A stretch of 64,000 bases of DNA, from contig DUZX01000004.1 in the NCBI GenBank assembly GCA_013349325.1, positions 1-64,000 of the forward strand, written 5' to 3'. A program made the translations under genes and the position numbers. Within the stretch, counting starts at the first letter, position 1; every line of letters starts with the position of its first letter. The notes beneath the pieces were generated by a model. That model made no database searches. It was not told the origin of the DNA and was given only the letters and a program-made list of their open reading frames with translations. Shown one piece after another: positions 9,060 to 18,547 of this stretch. The DNA is from Desulfuromonadales bacterium (GTDB lineage: Bacteria; Desulfobacterota; Desulfuromonadia; Geobacterales; Pseudopelobacteraceae).

Positions 9060-9596
9060 ATGAGCGATGCAGCTGAAAAAGAGAATGAACTGTCCGATAT
9101 AGAGCTTTGCTACAAGGCGATGGGACTTTCTTTCAGTGACAACCCTGAACAGGTTGAAAAAACATATCGAAAACTGAAAGATGAATACGGAAACTCCATG
9201 CGTTCGGCGGATCCCGCGATACGACAGAGTGCGACGGAGAACCTGAAACAACTTGAAGAATTATTCGTAACTATAACCGGTTCATTGATTTATAAGGATT
9301 ACGCCCGTGAATATGAAAAATATAAGGCACAAAAAGCAGAACAACTGGCAGCCCGCAAGCAGAAAACTGAACAGCCGGTCGTCAAAGAAATGCTTATCAA
9401 CTGCCCATACTGTCATAAACCAATTTCAAAGAAACTGAAGGTTTGCATTTACTGTCATGGGAAAATATTGACGCCGATGGAGCAATTGATGTCTAAAGTT
9501 TTTTCGACCAGGAATCTCATTATCGCCACAATTTTTGTTGTTTTAATTATCGCCGGGGTCGTCATCGTTTCGAATCCGCAGCTTTTGAAGCGGTAA
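9060..9596 (+). CDS. Tail-anchored zinc-ribbon protein with J-domain-like N-terminus
   Basis: A 178-residue protein starts at an ATG (9060) with AAGGAG six bases upstream. Residues about 12-85 are helical and resemble a J-domain arrangement (LCYKAMGLSFSDNPEQVEKT then YRKLKDEYG), but the catalytic HPD triad is missing. A zinc ribbon of two CxxC pairs follows (CPYCHKPISKKLKVCIYCHG, about 117-136). A single C-terminal membrane helix (about 153-172) ends in a short basic tail. This layout suggests a cytoplasmic protein anchored by its tail. The function is unknown. It precedes a Uma2-family gene by 25 bases on the same strand, so the two may be co-transcribed. Confidence 0.6.
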   Translation: MSDAAEKENELSDIELCYKAMGLSFSDNPEQVEKTYRKLKDEYGNSMRSADPAIRQSATENLKQLEELFVTITGSLIYKDYAREYEKYKAQKAEQLAARKQKTEQPVVKEMLINCPYCHKPISKKLKVCIYCHGKILTPMEQLMSKVFSTRNLIIATIFVVLIIAGVVIVSNPQLLKR

Positions 9597-9621
9597 TACA
9601 AATAATCAGGAGAGAGTAGTC

Positions 9622-10203
9622 ATGGCACTACCCAAATTAAAAGATGATGACCGCTTCACGTATGTAGACTATCTGACGTGGGATGACGATCAGCGTTGGG
9701 AGCTTATTGATGGCGAAGTATTCTGTATGAGTCCGGGGCCGAGCCGACGGCATCAAGAGCTATTACTGTCTCTCGCACGACCTTTTGCTGATTATCTTGA
9801 TGATAAAAAGTGCAGTATTCTCGTTGCTCCATTTGATGTCTGTCTTTCGTCCATTTCTAACGAATTGAATGAAGAAATTGATACCGTTGTTCAGCCTGAT
9901 ATATTAATTGTCTGTGATCCGGAAAAACTGACCGACCGTGCCTGTAAAGGCGCACCAGATCTGATTATAGAAATAATTTCACCAAGCACATCAAAGCACG
10001 ACATCACTACTAAGTATGATCTGTATCAACGTTATGGAGTAAAGGAATACTGGCTTCTCTATCCAAATGACAGAACGCTTCTTGTGTATCGGCTTGGCAA
10101 TGATGGCACATATGTCCAGCCTGACGTATTTGGGGAAGGTGACCTTGTTCCGGTTCCGCTGCTTGGTGAGTTGGTTATCAATATGGGAAAGGTCTTTGGA
10201 TAA
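9622..10203 (+). CDS. Uma2 family (DUF820) PD-(D/E)XK endonuclease-like protein
   Basis: This 193-residue protein has the Uma2 pattern. It begins with FTYVDYLTWDDDQRWELIDG and MSPGPSRRHQ, followed by APFDVCL. The catalytic-type core is VQPDILIVCD and APDLIIEIISPST, then KYDLYQRYGVKEYWLLYP. The Asp of QPD and the Glu-x-Ile strand match the restriction-endonuclease-like fold. Biochemical function in this family is largely uncharacterised. AGGAG lies upstream of the ATG. It sits directly before pilY1 with about 50 bases between. It is the same subfamily as the copies at 39076 and 45308 and the remnants at 18413 and 38733. Confidence 0.85.
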   Translation: MALPKLKDDDRFTYVDYLTWDDDQRWELIDGEVFCMSPGPSRRHQELLLSLARPFADYLDDKKCSILVAPFDVCLSSISNELNEEIDTVVQPDILIVCDPEKLTDRACKGAPDLIIEIISPSTSKHDITTKYDLYQRYGVKEYWLLYPNDRTLLVYRLGNDGTYVQPDVFGEGDLVPVPLLGELVINMGKVFG

Positions 10204-10254
10204 AGGTGGATTGATCCCGCAGCATATTAATATTGGCTAGTAATAGGAGTCGTT

Positions 10255-13200
10255 ATGCGAAAACAAATCAGTATAATTTTTATGCTTGTTATTGGGGTGT
10301 TTCTTGTTTCAGGTGATGCTTTTGCAAAAAAGACAAAGCCCGCTCGTGTGGGTGCATGGTACACCTCGTATTATGGGACTACAAACACTACTGGCTTCAA
10401 CACCGCTGCTGCCGATTGGCTTGGTGGGCAGGTTTATCTCGATAGTAAGGATTGGGATACTGATCGGTTGGGAAATACCGATAACCAATCTGCCCGTGCC
10501 TATACAACAGGTAAAGATGATAATAAAATTAAAATAAATGTTGAAAACAATTTCAAAATAAAATCAATTCAATGGGCTGAAGCTTCTTGGAGCAACGCAA
10601 ACAGTGTCACTATAACTGGTACGTGGCAAAACATTACCGGTTTTGAATCGAAGCCGACAAAAGATTTTGATTTCAAGCTTGAGGGTACGACTGACAGTAA
10701 AAAATATGTTATTTGGGTGGTTTTTGAAACATTGGGTTCTACAAGCACCTCTGGTGGTCAGGTCGGTGCTTGGTGGGGTACAAACAACACCATTGATTAT
10801 GATTCACCAGAGGCAAATGGCAAGGGTGGCAAAGTTAAGCGAAATGATGACCTGGTGAACCGCAAGGCTGATAGCTACACAAGAACCGATGATGCAGTCA
10901 GGGATGTTGAAGTTAAGCCTGCTGATGGATATAAAATAGTATCAATAAAATATGGTGAAACATTAACCCCTACAACATGGATAGATGTTTCTCTTCCAGC
11001 TGACCCTACGAATGATAAAACATTTAATTTAAATATTACTGGCGGCAAGCAATATGTTATTTGGGTGATTTTTGCTTCTACCTCAGCAACTACATATGCA
11101 GTTGGTGGTGCGGTCGATACTGTCAATTCAGATGCAACCTGTAGTCCATGGTCAGTTTCTCCATCTACAAAAGATGTAAATTCTGGGTCAACAACAACAT
11201 TTACCCTGAGCTCCTCAAATAGTTGCATTGTTGAAAGTATCACTTTTAATAGTGTCCTTACTACGACACCCAGTATCAGTGGGAGTACCTACACTACGCC
11301 AACTATAACAGGCGATAGCAGCTTTACGGTAAAATTTGTCCCCAAAAGTAATCTATCGATCGCAGTTTCTGTAGACAGTACAAGCCCTTCCGGATCTGGA
11401 GTCATAACCCCACCCGGTTCCGGTTCCACAACTGTTACCAACGTACCTGTGACGCAAAACGGAATCATGACATTTACTATTACCGCAAATACCGGCTATT
11501 CAATAGCTCATGTCTATGTCACTGATACAAATAAAGGCTATTCCGACGCGGACATAGCTCCTCTTTCAACAAATTCATATACTTTCAGCGACATAACTGC
11601 AAATGGCATGTTAAAGGTAGTTTTTACTGCAAATGTTCCAACAGCTGGAGATGATTATTGCCAGATACCACCATTTGTTCAAGGCCAATCTAATTTATCG
11701 CCAAACGTTCTGATTATTTTTGATAATTCAGGCAGTATGGGAGGTGGTGGCAACGCTTATTATAAAAATAATAAACCGTACAACTGTAATTCAACCCATA
11801 GTAAAACTGTACCTTGCTCAACTATTTTCTATGGCTATTTTGACCCGTATACCATGTACAAAATTGATAGCAGTAACAGCAAAGTGTTTCTGAAAGACAC
11901 TGTGACACTTAATATGTCTTCAGGAGGTAAATCAGGAAATTATCTCAATTATCTATATATGGATAAAGTTGATGTTGTTCGTAAGGTTTTAGTTGGAGGG
12001 AGAGTAACCGATAAAGGCTCAACCACTCTTGCTGGTACAAACAGGTCTTCGCTTACGACCAAATACCTCTATACAAACACGAAATATTGGGTTGAATATG
12101 GCGCAACAGAACCAACGGGTTTGATTCAAAACCTTGCTGGACGGGTTCGATTTGGCCTTGAAGTCTTTGGAAGTACTTCTAATTCCAGCACAGATGGCGG
12201 GACAATCATCGCAAAATTGGGGTCATCAAACGCAACCTTAGTTGCAGCGGTTGAAGGTACCAAGACAGATCCTAGTACATACACACCAATAGCAGAAGCA
12301 CTCTATGAGGCGGTCAGATATTTCCAGGCAAAGAAGAGTGCTTACAATAGTGGAACAGATTACGGAGATACTACGTGGAATCCAACGGGTAATGAAATTA
12401 TTAAATATGCCTGCCAAAAACATTTTGTATTGTTACTTACAGATGGTGAAGCTAACAGTAATAATAAACTTCCAGGTCTATCTGCTGGAACATTAAATTC
12501 AACGGATGAACCTGTGTTTGATGTTATCGAATGGGGTGATAATCTGCTTGCGGCTGATCTTCCTGGTTCCTCCAATGGCAAATATGTCGATGCGGTCGCT
12601 TTCTATGCCCATAATACAGACTTGCGAAGTGCGGCGTATAGTAATGACATGCTAGGTACTCAGAACATTACGTTCTATTCAGTCTATGCTTTTGGGAATG
12701 GTACCGGTACCAAAACGCTGCAGATGATGTCAAAATATGGTGGCTATGAGAGTAAAAATGGAAATGATGCAGGAACTTCCCCCAACAAGTATGCATCACC
12801 TGATCAAAATTCAGAATGGGACAAAGACGGGAATGGAATACCAGATACGTATTATCAAGGTGACGATGGTGCCGTGCTTGAATCAAGCATAATGACCGCC
12901 ATGTCAAGCATTTTGGCTAAAGTTGCTTCAGGCACTGCAGCCTCAATACTCAGTAATAGTGAAGGAAGTGGAGCAAACTTGCTGCAGGCGGTGTTTTACC
13001 CGAACAAAATTTTTGAAAACTCGACGGAAGTTAACTGGATCGGTGAAGTTCAGAACATGTGGTACTACGTTGATCCGTTTCTGGACAATAGCTCTGTTCG
13101 TGAAGACTCTGACTTTGTTATGACTGGATTATCAACTTCAAGCCAAACTCATTCTCTTAATCTTAAAAGCGATTATGCCGCCAGATATTTCTTTAATGGA

Positions 13201-15405
13201 ACGGAGACACTCGTTGAGCTTAAGCAGGATACAAACGGTGATGGTTCAGGTGATACGGTTATTACTTCTACGGCAAAGGTTGAAGACATTAAAAGCCTCT
13301 GGCGTGCCGGCAGTCAACTTCGTTTAAGAACCGGTGATTCGAGAACAATCCATACTTCAACAACAGGAACAGGCTTGTTAAGCACATCATCAGACCTTAA
13401 AGGCGGATTTTGGACGGCTACTACCAGGCGCGATGCGTTGACACCTTTTCTCCAAGTGGCTGATGCTGCTGAAGCTGAGAAGCTTATAAGTTACATTAGA
13501 GGTACTGATGACGTAAATAAAACCTATCGGTCTCGTAAGATATCTCTTTTGGCAAGTGAGGCACTGACACCAAATCTTTGGTACGAATGGAAGTTGGGCG
13601 ATATTGTTTCGTCAACACCACGCCTGCAGTCATCGCAAAAACAAAACATTTATAATCTTGCTTCACCGATAGGGTATGGGGATACGAGCTACGCAGCTTT
13701 TATCAATACAACCACCTATAAAAACAGAGGTATGGTGTATGTCGGTGCGAACGATGGCATGTTACACGCATTTAAACTTGGTAAATTAACAGTGACCGGT
13801 TCCGCTATTTCCGGTGATATCAAAGCGACACTTTCTGGTACGGATCTGGGAGAAGAGCAGTGGGCATATATTCCAAAAAACGCTTTGCCATATTTAAAAT
13901 ATTATACCGACAGGAACAACTACAAGCACCTCTACTACGTTGATGGACCGATTGTTATATCAGATATGTCGATTAATTCCTGCACATCTGAAACAAACTA
14001 TTGGAACTGTCCCAAGGACACAAGTAGCGGGACAAACTGGAAGAGCGTTCTAATCGGCAGTATGGGACTTGGTGGGGCATCACGCAACAAAAGTGATACC
14101 TGTAGCAACCTTGCTAGTGGCAATGGGACGTGCGTAAAAACCCCTATAGCTGACACCGGCTATTCATCTTACTTTGCATTTGATGTTACTGATCAGAATT
14201 TTGACAGCAGCACCGGTGTGCTTGCACATCAACCAGTTCTCAAGTGGGAATTTTCACATTCTGAACTGGGATATTCAACAAGTGGTGCAGCCATTGTCAG
14301 AATCAGTGCTAAAACGACTGCAGGTGTCTCAGACACCACAAAAAATGGTAAAACATTTGCCGTTTTTGCTTCCGGCCCTACCGGATCAATTGATACAGCA
14401 CTACATCAGTTTAAAGGTAAATCAGATCAGGAGCTCAAGTTCTTTGTAATCGATTTGGGAGCCACTGCGCCGCTTGAATTGGGTACAAGTTACTGGATTA
14501 TAAACACCGGCATAATGCGTGCTTTTGGTGGCAATATGGTAAATGCCGCCATCGATACGGACAGATGGAATAAGGGAGCGGATGGCAATTATCAGGATGA
14601 CGCGATCTATGTTGGCTATACAAAAGCAAACATTTCAGATACTACCGCGATTACAAGCAGTACCGAGTGGACACAGGGCGGTGTTGTCAGGTTATTAACA
14701 AAAGAGGATCTGAATCCAGATAACTGGGTTGTAAGTAAAGTAATCAGCGATATTGGGCCGGTGACGGCAGGAGTTACAAAATTACAGGATCGAAAACATA
14801 AAAAATTGTGGCTCTATTTTGGGACGGGACGATTTTTATTCAACGGGGATGATCCTACAAATCAGCGTTATATTATGGGCGTGCAAGAGGGTTGCTACAC
14901 GACATCAAATGTTCTCAATAAAAATTGTGATACAACATCTGCGGGTGCCGGCAAAGTTTTAGCTCTCGCCGACCTCAAACAACAGGATACAATCGGCACC
15001 TTGGGCACGGACAATAAAGGCTGGTATATCAGCCTGGCAGGGCAGGCTGATCCACTGGATGCGGAACGCGATATTTCTGACCCCATTGCTCAGGCAAATG
15101 GTACGGTCTGTTATTCCACATTTATGCCAACCTCCGATGTATGTAAATTCGGCGGTAACTCGTTTCTCTGGTGCGTAAAATATGATACGGGTGGTACAGC
15201 TTCCGCAGCAGGGTTATCCGGAAAGGCTATTATTCAGGTCTCGACCGGAAGCCTTGAAGAAGTTACCTTAAAAACTGCGCTGACTGCAAACGATGGAAGA
15301 AAAACCGGCACAGCGCTAACCGGTAAAAATTCAAGTGAGTTTTCAATCATAAGCAATTCCGGAAATAAACCACCAAAGAAGATATTGCACCTTCAGGAAA
15401 AATAG
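10255..15405 (+). CDS. pilY1: PilY1-like type IV pilus tip/priming protein
   Basis: This 1716-residue secreted protein has a signal peptide (about 1-24). The N-terminal 465 residues hold about four tandem repeat domains. The two clearest begin with VGAW and end with KKYVIWVVF and KQYVIWVIF. They resemble bacterial surface-repeat modules. A von Willebrand A domain follows, with the MIDAS motif DNSGSM starting at Asp490. The C-terminal half is the PilC/PilY1 beta-propeller, with YVGANDGMLHAF, repeated aromatic strands and a calcium-loop-like DTNGDGSGD (about residue 993). PilY1 proteins prime pilus assembly with minor pilins and can act as adhesins. It heads an operon with fimT, pilV, pilW and pilX. 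AGGAG precedes the ATG. Its codon and amino-acid make-up (Thr/Ser/Asn-rich) differs from the housekeeping neighbours. Confidence 0.92.
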   Translation: MRKQISIIFMLVIGVFLVSGDAFAKKTKPARVGAWYTSYYGTTNTTGFNTAAADWLGGQVYLDSKDWDTDRLGNTDNQSARAYTTGKDDNKIKINVENNFKIKSIQWAEASWSNANSVTITGTWQNITGFESKPTKDFDFKLEGTTDSKKYVIWVVFETLGSTSTSGGQVGAWWGTNNTIDYDSPEANGKGGKVKRNDDLVNRKADSYTRTDDAVRDVEVKPADGYKIVSIKYGETLTPTTWIDVSLPADPTNDKTFNLNITGGKQYVIWVIFASTSATTYAVGGAVDTVNSDATCSPWSVSPSTKDVNSGSTTTFTLSSSNSCIVESITFNSVLTTTPSISGSTYTTPTITGDSSFTVKFVPKSNLSIAVSVDSTSPSGSGVITPPGSGSTTVTNVPVTQNGIMTFTITANTGYSIAHVYVTDTNKGYSDADIAPLSTNSYTFSDITANGMLKVVFTANVPTAGDDYCQIPPFVQGQSNLSPNVLIIFDNSGSMGGGGNAYYKNNKPYNCNSTHSKTVPCSTIFYGYFDPYTMYKIDSSNSKVFLKDTVTLNMSSGGKSGNYLNYLYMDKVDVVRKVLVGGRVTDKGSTTLAGTNRSSLTTKYLYTNTKYWVEYGATEPTGLIQNLAGRVRFGLEVFGSTSNSSTDGGTIIAKLGSSNATLVAAVEGTKTDPSTYTPIAEALYEAVRYFQAKKSAYNSGTDYGDTTWNPTGNEIIKYACQKHFVLLLTDGEANSNNKLPGLSAGTLNSTDEPVFDVIEWGDNLLAADLPGSSNGKYVDAVAFYAHNTDLRSAAYSNDMLGTQNITFYSVYAFGNGTGTKTLQMMSKYGGYESKNGNDAGTSPNKYASPDQNSEWDKDGNGIPDTYYQGDDGAVLESSIMTAMSSILAKVASGTAASILSNSEGSGANLLQAVFYPNKIFENSTEVNWIGEVQNMWYYVDPFLDNSSVREDSDFVMTGLSTSSQTHSLNLKSDYAARYFFNGTETLVELKQDTNGDGSGDTVITSTAKVEDIKSLWRAGSQLRLRTGDSRTIHTSTTGTGLLSTSSDLKGGFWTATTRRDALTPFLQVADAAEAEKLISYIRGTDDVNKTYRSRKISLLASEALTPNLWYEWKLGDIVSSTPRLQSSQKQNIYNLASPIGYGDTSYAAFINTTTYKNRGMVYVGANDGMLHAFKLGKLTVTGSAISGDIKATLSGTDLGEEQWAYIPKNALPYLKYYTDRNNYKHLYYVDGPIVISDMSINSCTSETNYWNCPKDTSSGTNWKSVLIGSMGLGGASRNKSDTCSNLASGNGTCVKTPIADTGYSSYFAFDVTDQNFDSSTGVLAHQPVLKWEFSHSELGYSTSGAAIVRISAKTTAGVSDTTKNGKTFAVFASGPTGSIDTALHQFKGKSDQELKFFVIDLGATAPLELGTSYWIINTGIMRAFGGNMVNAAIDTDRWNKGADGNYQDDAIYVGYTKANISDTTAITSSTEWTQGGVVRLLTKEDLNPDNWVVSKVISDIGPVTAGVTKLQDRKHKKLWLYFGTGRFLFNGDDPTNQRYIMGVQEGCYTTSNVLNKNCDTTSAGAGKVLALADLKQQDTIGTLGTDNKGWYISLAGQADPLDAERDISDPIAQANGTVCYSTFMPTSDVCKFGGNSFLWCVKYDTGGTASAAGLSGKAIIQVSTGSLEEVTLKTALTANDGRKTGTALTGKNSSEFSIISNSGNKPPKKILHLQEK

Positions 15406-15406
15406 C

Positions 15407-15955
15407 ATGAGATCCACACGCGCTCGATTACATATTGTGTACGGTTTAGCAGGTTTTTCTCTGATTGAACTTTTAATATCAATCTCAGTTATGGCTATTC
15501 TTATGGCAACGGCAACGATTTCATTCAATTCCTGGCAGACAAAGAACAAGATGGAAGCACAAACTCGCGAAATTTTTGCTGATCTTGAGGAAGCTCGAAT
15601 AAAAGCGTTCACACAGAAGAAAGTACACGGGGTTGTTTATCAACCGAATAGTTATGTGATGAAGTCGTACAGTTCGGAGGCTGAATATTCGCCAATTGCA
15701 AATGCCCAAACTAAAGGCACTATAATAGCAACAAAAAATTTTAAATTTGGGTTGACTCTGGGCGATTTAACTACGGATATTACTAATGCAACCGTTCTAT
15801 TTGACACTACTGGATTTACTAATTTGGCAACCGGATTTAAGGTTATTGTAAACCCGGTTGATGCATCACCTTCTGTAAATTGTGTTGTTATATCTGCTGC
15901 TAGGGTGAACATGGGGAAATGGAATGTATCTACATCCAAATGCGATTTCAAATAA
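15407..15955 (+). CDS. fimT: GspH/FimT-type minor pseudopilin
   Basis: This 182-residue type IV minor pilin has a class III prepilin signal. A basic leader precedes the cleavage site in GFSLIELLISISVMAILMAT, with the conserved Glu at mature position 5 and one hydrophobic helix. The globular C-terminal part ends with a Cys pair (NCVVISAARVNMGKWNVS then TSKC) typical of FimT/GspH. FimT-like pilins act in the tip-initiation complex, and some bind DNA during natural uptake. The gene starts two bases after the pilY1 stop codon, so coupling is likely. PilV starts inside its last codons. Confidence 0.85.
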   Translation: MRSTRARLHIVYGLAGFSLIELLISISVMAILMATATISFNSWQTKNKMEAQTREIFADLEEARIKAFTQKKVHGVVYQPNSYVMKSYSSEAEYSPIANAQTKGTIIATKNFKFGLTLGDLTTDITNATVLFDTTGFTNLATGFKVIVNPVDASPSVNCVVISAARVNMGKWNVSTSKCDFK

Positions 15956-16340
15956 TCAGGCTGGTTTTACACTCATTGAGTTTTGTGTTGCCGTCGTTAT
16001 CATGATGGTCGGCTTGCTTGGACTACTTCAGGCGGTCAATATGGCAACCGTTCATAATATGGGAACCGTACTCCGTAATGAGGCAATGTCTCTTTCAGAC
16101 GAGCAGATGGTACTCATCAAAACGTCTATAATTGACTCAACTTCGTTTTCAAATCTTGCTTCATCATCAGATTATGTGAGCAGAAAAAACCGGGGTGGTT
16201 TTAGTAACTATTCTGTTGCTCGTACAATTTCTTCTGCCAGTACTAATACAAAAGAGGTATTAGTCAGGGTTTCCTGGCGCTACAAAGGAAACAAATTTAA
16301 TCACGCAATTACCACGCTTGTTACTAATCCGGCACCATAA
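15924..16340 (+). CDS. pilV: Minor pilin PilV-like
   Basis: A 138-residue prepilin carries AGFTLIEFCVAVVIMMVGLL as the prepilin peptidase site and membrane helix. PilV-type pilins belong to the initiating tip complex with PilW, PilX and PilY1. The start overlaps the fimT end by 32 bases in another frame, with a purine-rich GGGGAAATGG just upstream. The globular domain is short and lacks the usual disulphide pair. Confidence 0.8.
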   Translation: MYLHPNAISNNQAGFTLIEFCVAVVIMMVGLLGLLQAVNMATVHNMGTVLRNEAMSLSDEQMVLIKTSIIDSTSFSNLASSSDYVSRKNRGGFSNYSVARTISSASTNTKEVLVRVSWRYKGNKFNHAITTLVTNPAP

Positions 16341-16363
16341 AAATCAGATAAGTGAGCGCAGTC

Positions 16364-17671
16364 ATGAAGAATAACAGTGGTTTTACATTAATAGAAATTC
16401 TTATCACAATGGCGCTTGTTATTGTGGTTTTAGTGATAACAGGGTCAGCCTTTGAATCGATTTTAAAAAGTTCCGGTCGCCTGTTAGCAAGTGAAGAAAG
16501 TAATATTGAAGGCGTAATCGGCCTTGAGATGTTTCGTCATGATCTTCAACAAGCTGGTTTTGGGCTTCCACATGCATTTGTGACGGCACCAAAATATGGT
16601 GAGGCAAAAACCGCGCCGGCGAATTTGCTAAATGACGGTAAAGGTGGAGCGACAGGTGATCCAAGTGGAAATGTACCCCGAGCTATTGCGTCCTTGGAAT
16701 CTCTAACTGGGACATCTGGTAACACTTATAATGTACTGAGCGGCACGGATTATCTTGCCGTAAAGGCGTCCACAATTGCTCGCAATAGTGCTTCCCAGAA
16801 ATGGACTTTTTTATCATTTAGCGCATCTTCAGACGGCAAAGGTAGACCACCAAATAAATGGTCTAACTCATCAGACAACTTTGAATCTGCCGACAAAGTA
16901 ATTGTTTTGAATCGATCTTTTACAACGGGGGGGCAAGTAACAAACACTTTAGTCAATGGCACCGTCGACCCAGCTAATTATTGGGCCAGTTATCCAGCTG
17001 GAACTGACAAAATGGCTGATACTACTTTCATTCCTACAAAAGCATCCGACGTGTATTATTTATATGGCATAACTGGAGCGAGCGAATTAAGAATGCCGTT
17101 TAATCGTGCAGACTATTTTGTTGCCAGACCCCAAGACATAACGAAAATACCATCAACGTGTGCTCCACTTACCGGGATATTATATAAGGCCGGCATCGGG
17201 CATGGAAGCAATACGAGCGGAGGCGTACTCGACTATATGCCATTACTTGATTGTGTTGCTGATATGCAGATTGTATTCGGGTGGGATATTAATGGCAACG
17301 GAACCATAGACGAGTCGAGTGCCTACGACACTGATGCTACTAAGATTACAGTGTCGTCTTCAATTGGTACTACATCAGGTACTATCAAGACCATGATGGA
17401 GAACCCTGAAGAAATTAGGTATAAACTCAAATATATAAAAGTCTACATTATGGCACAGGAGGGCCGAAAAGATACCAATTTTTCGAATTCTGATACGTTG
17501 GTCAATAATACTCTTTCGGTAGTTGTTGGTGATGCAGGGCCGACTCCAGCTTCGAATGTAAGTGTGTCGAAAGGCTACACAAGCGCCCAACTGACTGCGA
17601 AAGGATGGCAGAATTATCGTTGGAAGATATATCGAATCGTCGTCAGACCTAAGAATCTTATATCAAGCTGA
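16364..17671 (+). CDS. pilW: Minor pilin PilW-like
   Basis: A prepilin of about 435 residues carries SGFTLIEILITMALVIVVLV at the N-terminus. The long periplasmic domain is typical of PilW, the largest minor pilin of the tip complex. It includes an acidic loop DINGNGTIDESSAYDTDAT (about residues 305-323) that could bind calcium. Two Cys residues sit near CAPLTGILYK and LLDCVADM. The ATG at 16364 is preceded by AAGTGAG. A GTG at 16352 would add four residues. The gene lies between pilV and pilX in the same operon. Confidence 0.82.
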   Translation: MKNNSGFTLIEILITMALVIVVLVITGSAFESILKSSGRLLASEESNIEGVIGLEMFRHDLQQAGFGLPHAFVTAPKYGEAKTAPANLLNDGKGGATGDPSGNVPRAIASLESLTGTSGNTYNVLSGTDYLAVKASTIARNSASQKWTFLSFSASSDGKGRPPNKWSNSSDNFESADKVIVLNRSFTTGGQVTNTLVNGTVDPANYWASYPAGTDKMADTTFIPTKASDVYYLYGITGASELRMPFNRADYFVARPQDITKIPSTCAPLTGILYKAGIGHGSNTSGGVLDYMPLLDCVADMQIVFGWDINGNGTIDESSAYDTDATKITVSSSIGTTSGTIKTMMENPEEIRYKLKYIKVYIMAQEGRKDTNFSNSDTLVNNTLSVVVGDAGPTPASNVSVSKGYTSAQLTAKGWQNYRWKIYRIVVRPKNLISS

Positions 17672-17690
17672 TGATAACAGGAACTTTACT

Positions 17691-18356
17691 ATGAATCCTC
17701 TCTCAAACCAAAAAGGTATCGCCTTAATTACGTCTTTAATGTTGATGCTGATATCAATGACTATAGTTATGTATCTCATGTACATGATCACATCCGGAGT
17801 GAAAATGTCCGGTGCCAACAAACGCTATAAAACTGCATTGGAAGCCTCATACGGTGCCGTTGACTTGATTACAAAAGACGTATTACCTCAGATATTCAAG
17901 ACTACAATTGCTGCAAGTCTCACGACACCAGGAACTGCAATTACCGGCTTAGGCTTTGCAAGTGTCTTAAATTTTACCCCTAGTTCTGATACTTGTCTTA
18001 TAAATAAGTTCACTAAGCCAGCGTCTCAATGGAATGCAGCATGCAGTAACACGACTAATCCCAAAGTAGCTCCAGATTTTACCATGACGCTCAATTCAAC
18101 AGTCGGGGATCCCTTTATCGTTTACACCAAAATAGTTAGTACTATTTGCAGCGATACTCGGGCTTATCCAACGGGTAAATGCACCGGCAGCGATTTATCT
18201 GGTTTTGAGGAACTTGACCCCGGATTAGGTACAAGCAGTGGTAGTTCAGTGGTATCACCCCAGTCAATGCCGGCTATCTACAGAATAGAAATAAGTGGAG
18301 AGAGATCAAATAATCCTTTGGAAAAATCTAACTTATCGGTTCTATACGCTTATTAG
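17691..18356 (+). CDS. pilX: PilX-like minor pilin protein
   Basis: A 221-residue protein has the PilX N-terminal signature (KGIALITSLMLMLISMTIVM). This is a prepilin-like leader and helix with Ala-Leu-Ile in place of Thr-Leu-Ile-Glu, as is usual for PilX. Four Cys in the second half may form disulphides. AGGAA precedes the ATG. It is the last gene of the pilY1 operon. No intrinsic terminator was seen after it. Confidence 0.8.
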   Translation: MNPLSNQKGIALITSLMLMLISMTIVMYLMYMITSGVKMSGANKRYKTALEASYGAVDLITKDVLPQIFKTTIAASLTTPGTAITGLGFASVLNFTPSSDTCLINKFTKPASQWNAACSNTTNPKVAPDFTMTLNSTVGDPFIVYTKIVSTICSDTRAYPTGKCTGSDLSGFEELDPGLGTSSGSSVVSPQSMPAIYRIEISGERSNNPLEKSNLSVLYAY

Positions 18357-18412
18357 CTAGATTTTCCATTTGTAAATTGCAAAAAGAATCGTCAATGCCA
18401 CACCAAAACAGA

Positions 18413-18547
18413 ATGAAAATGAACGATACAGTTATGCCTACTATCTTACGTGGGTGTGACGGAAAACGATGGGAACTGATCGACGGTCAGGCTTTCTGCG
18501 TGATTCCTGGATCGGGGCGACAACACTCAAAAAGAAGCATAATATGA
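18413..18547 (+). pseudogene. N-terminal fragment of a Uma2-family gene
   Basis: A 44-codon frame encodes CDGKRWELIDGQAFCVIPGS followed by GRQH. This is the conserved N-terminal box of the Uma2 proteins (compare DDDQRWELIDGEVFCMSPGP in the gene at 9622). It runs into AKRSII-like unrelated codons and stops at a TGA that overlaps the next gene's ATG. The nuclease core is missing entirely, so this is a remnant of a lost copy. Confidence 0.75.

Noticed and set aside
10875-11243. Antisense open frame of 122 codons inside pilY1
   Set aside because: It has no recognisable motif or ribosome-binding site and is explained by the Thr/Ser-rich codon pattern of pilY1.
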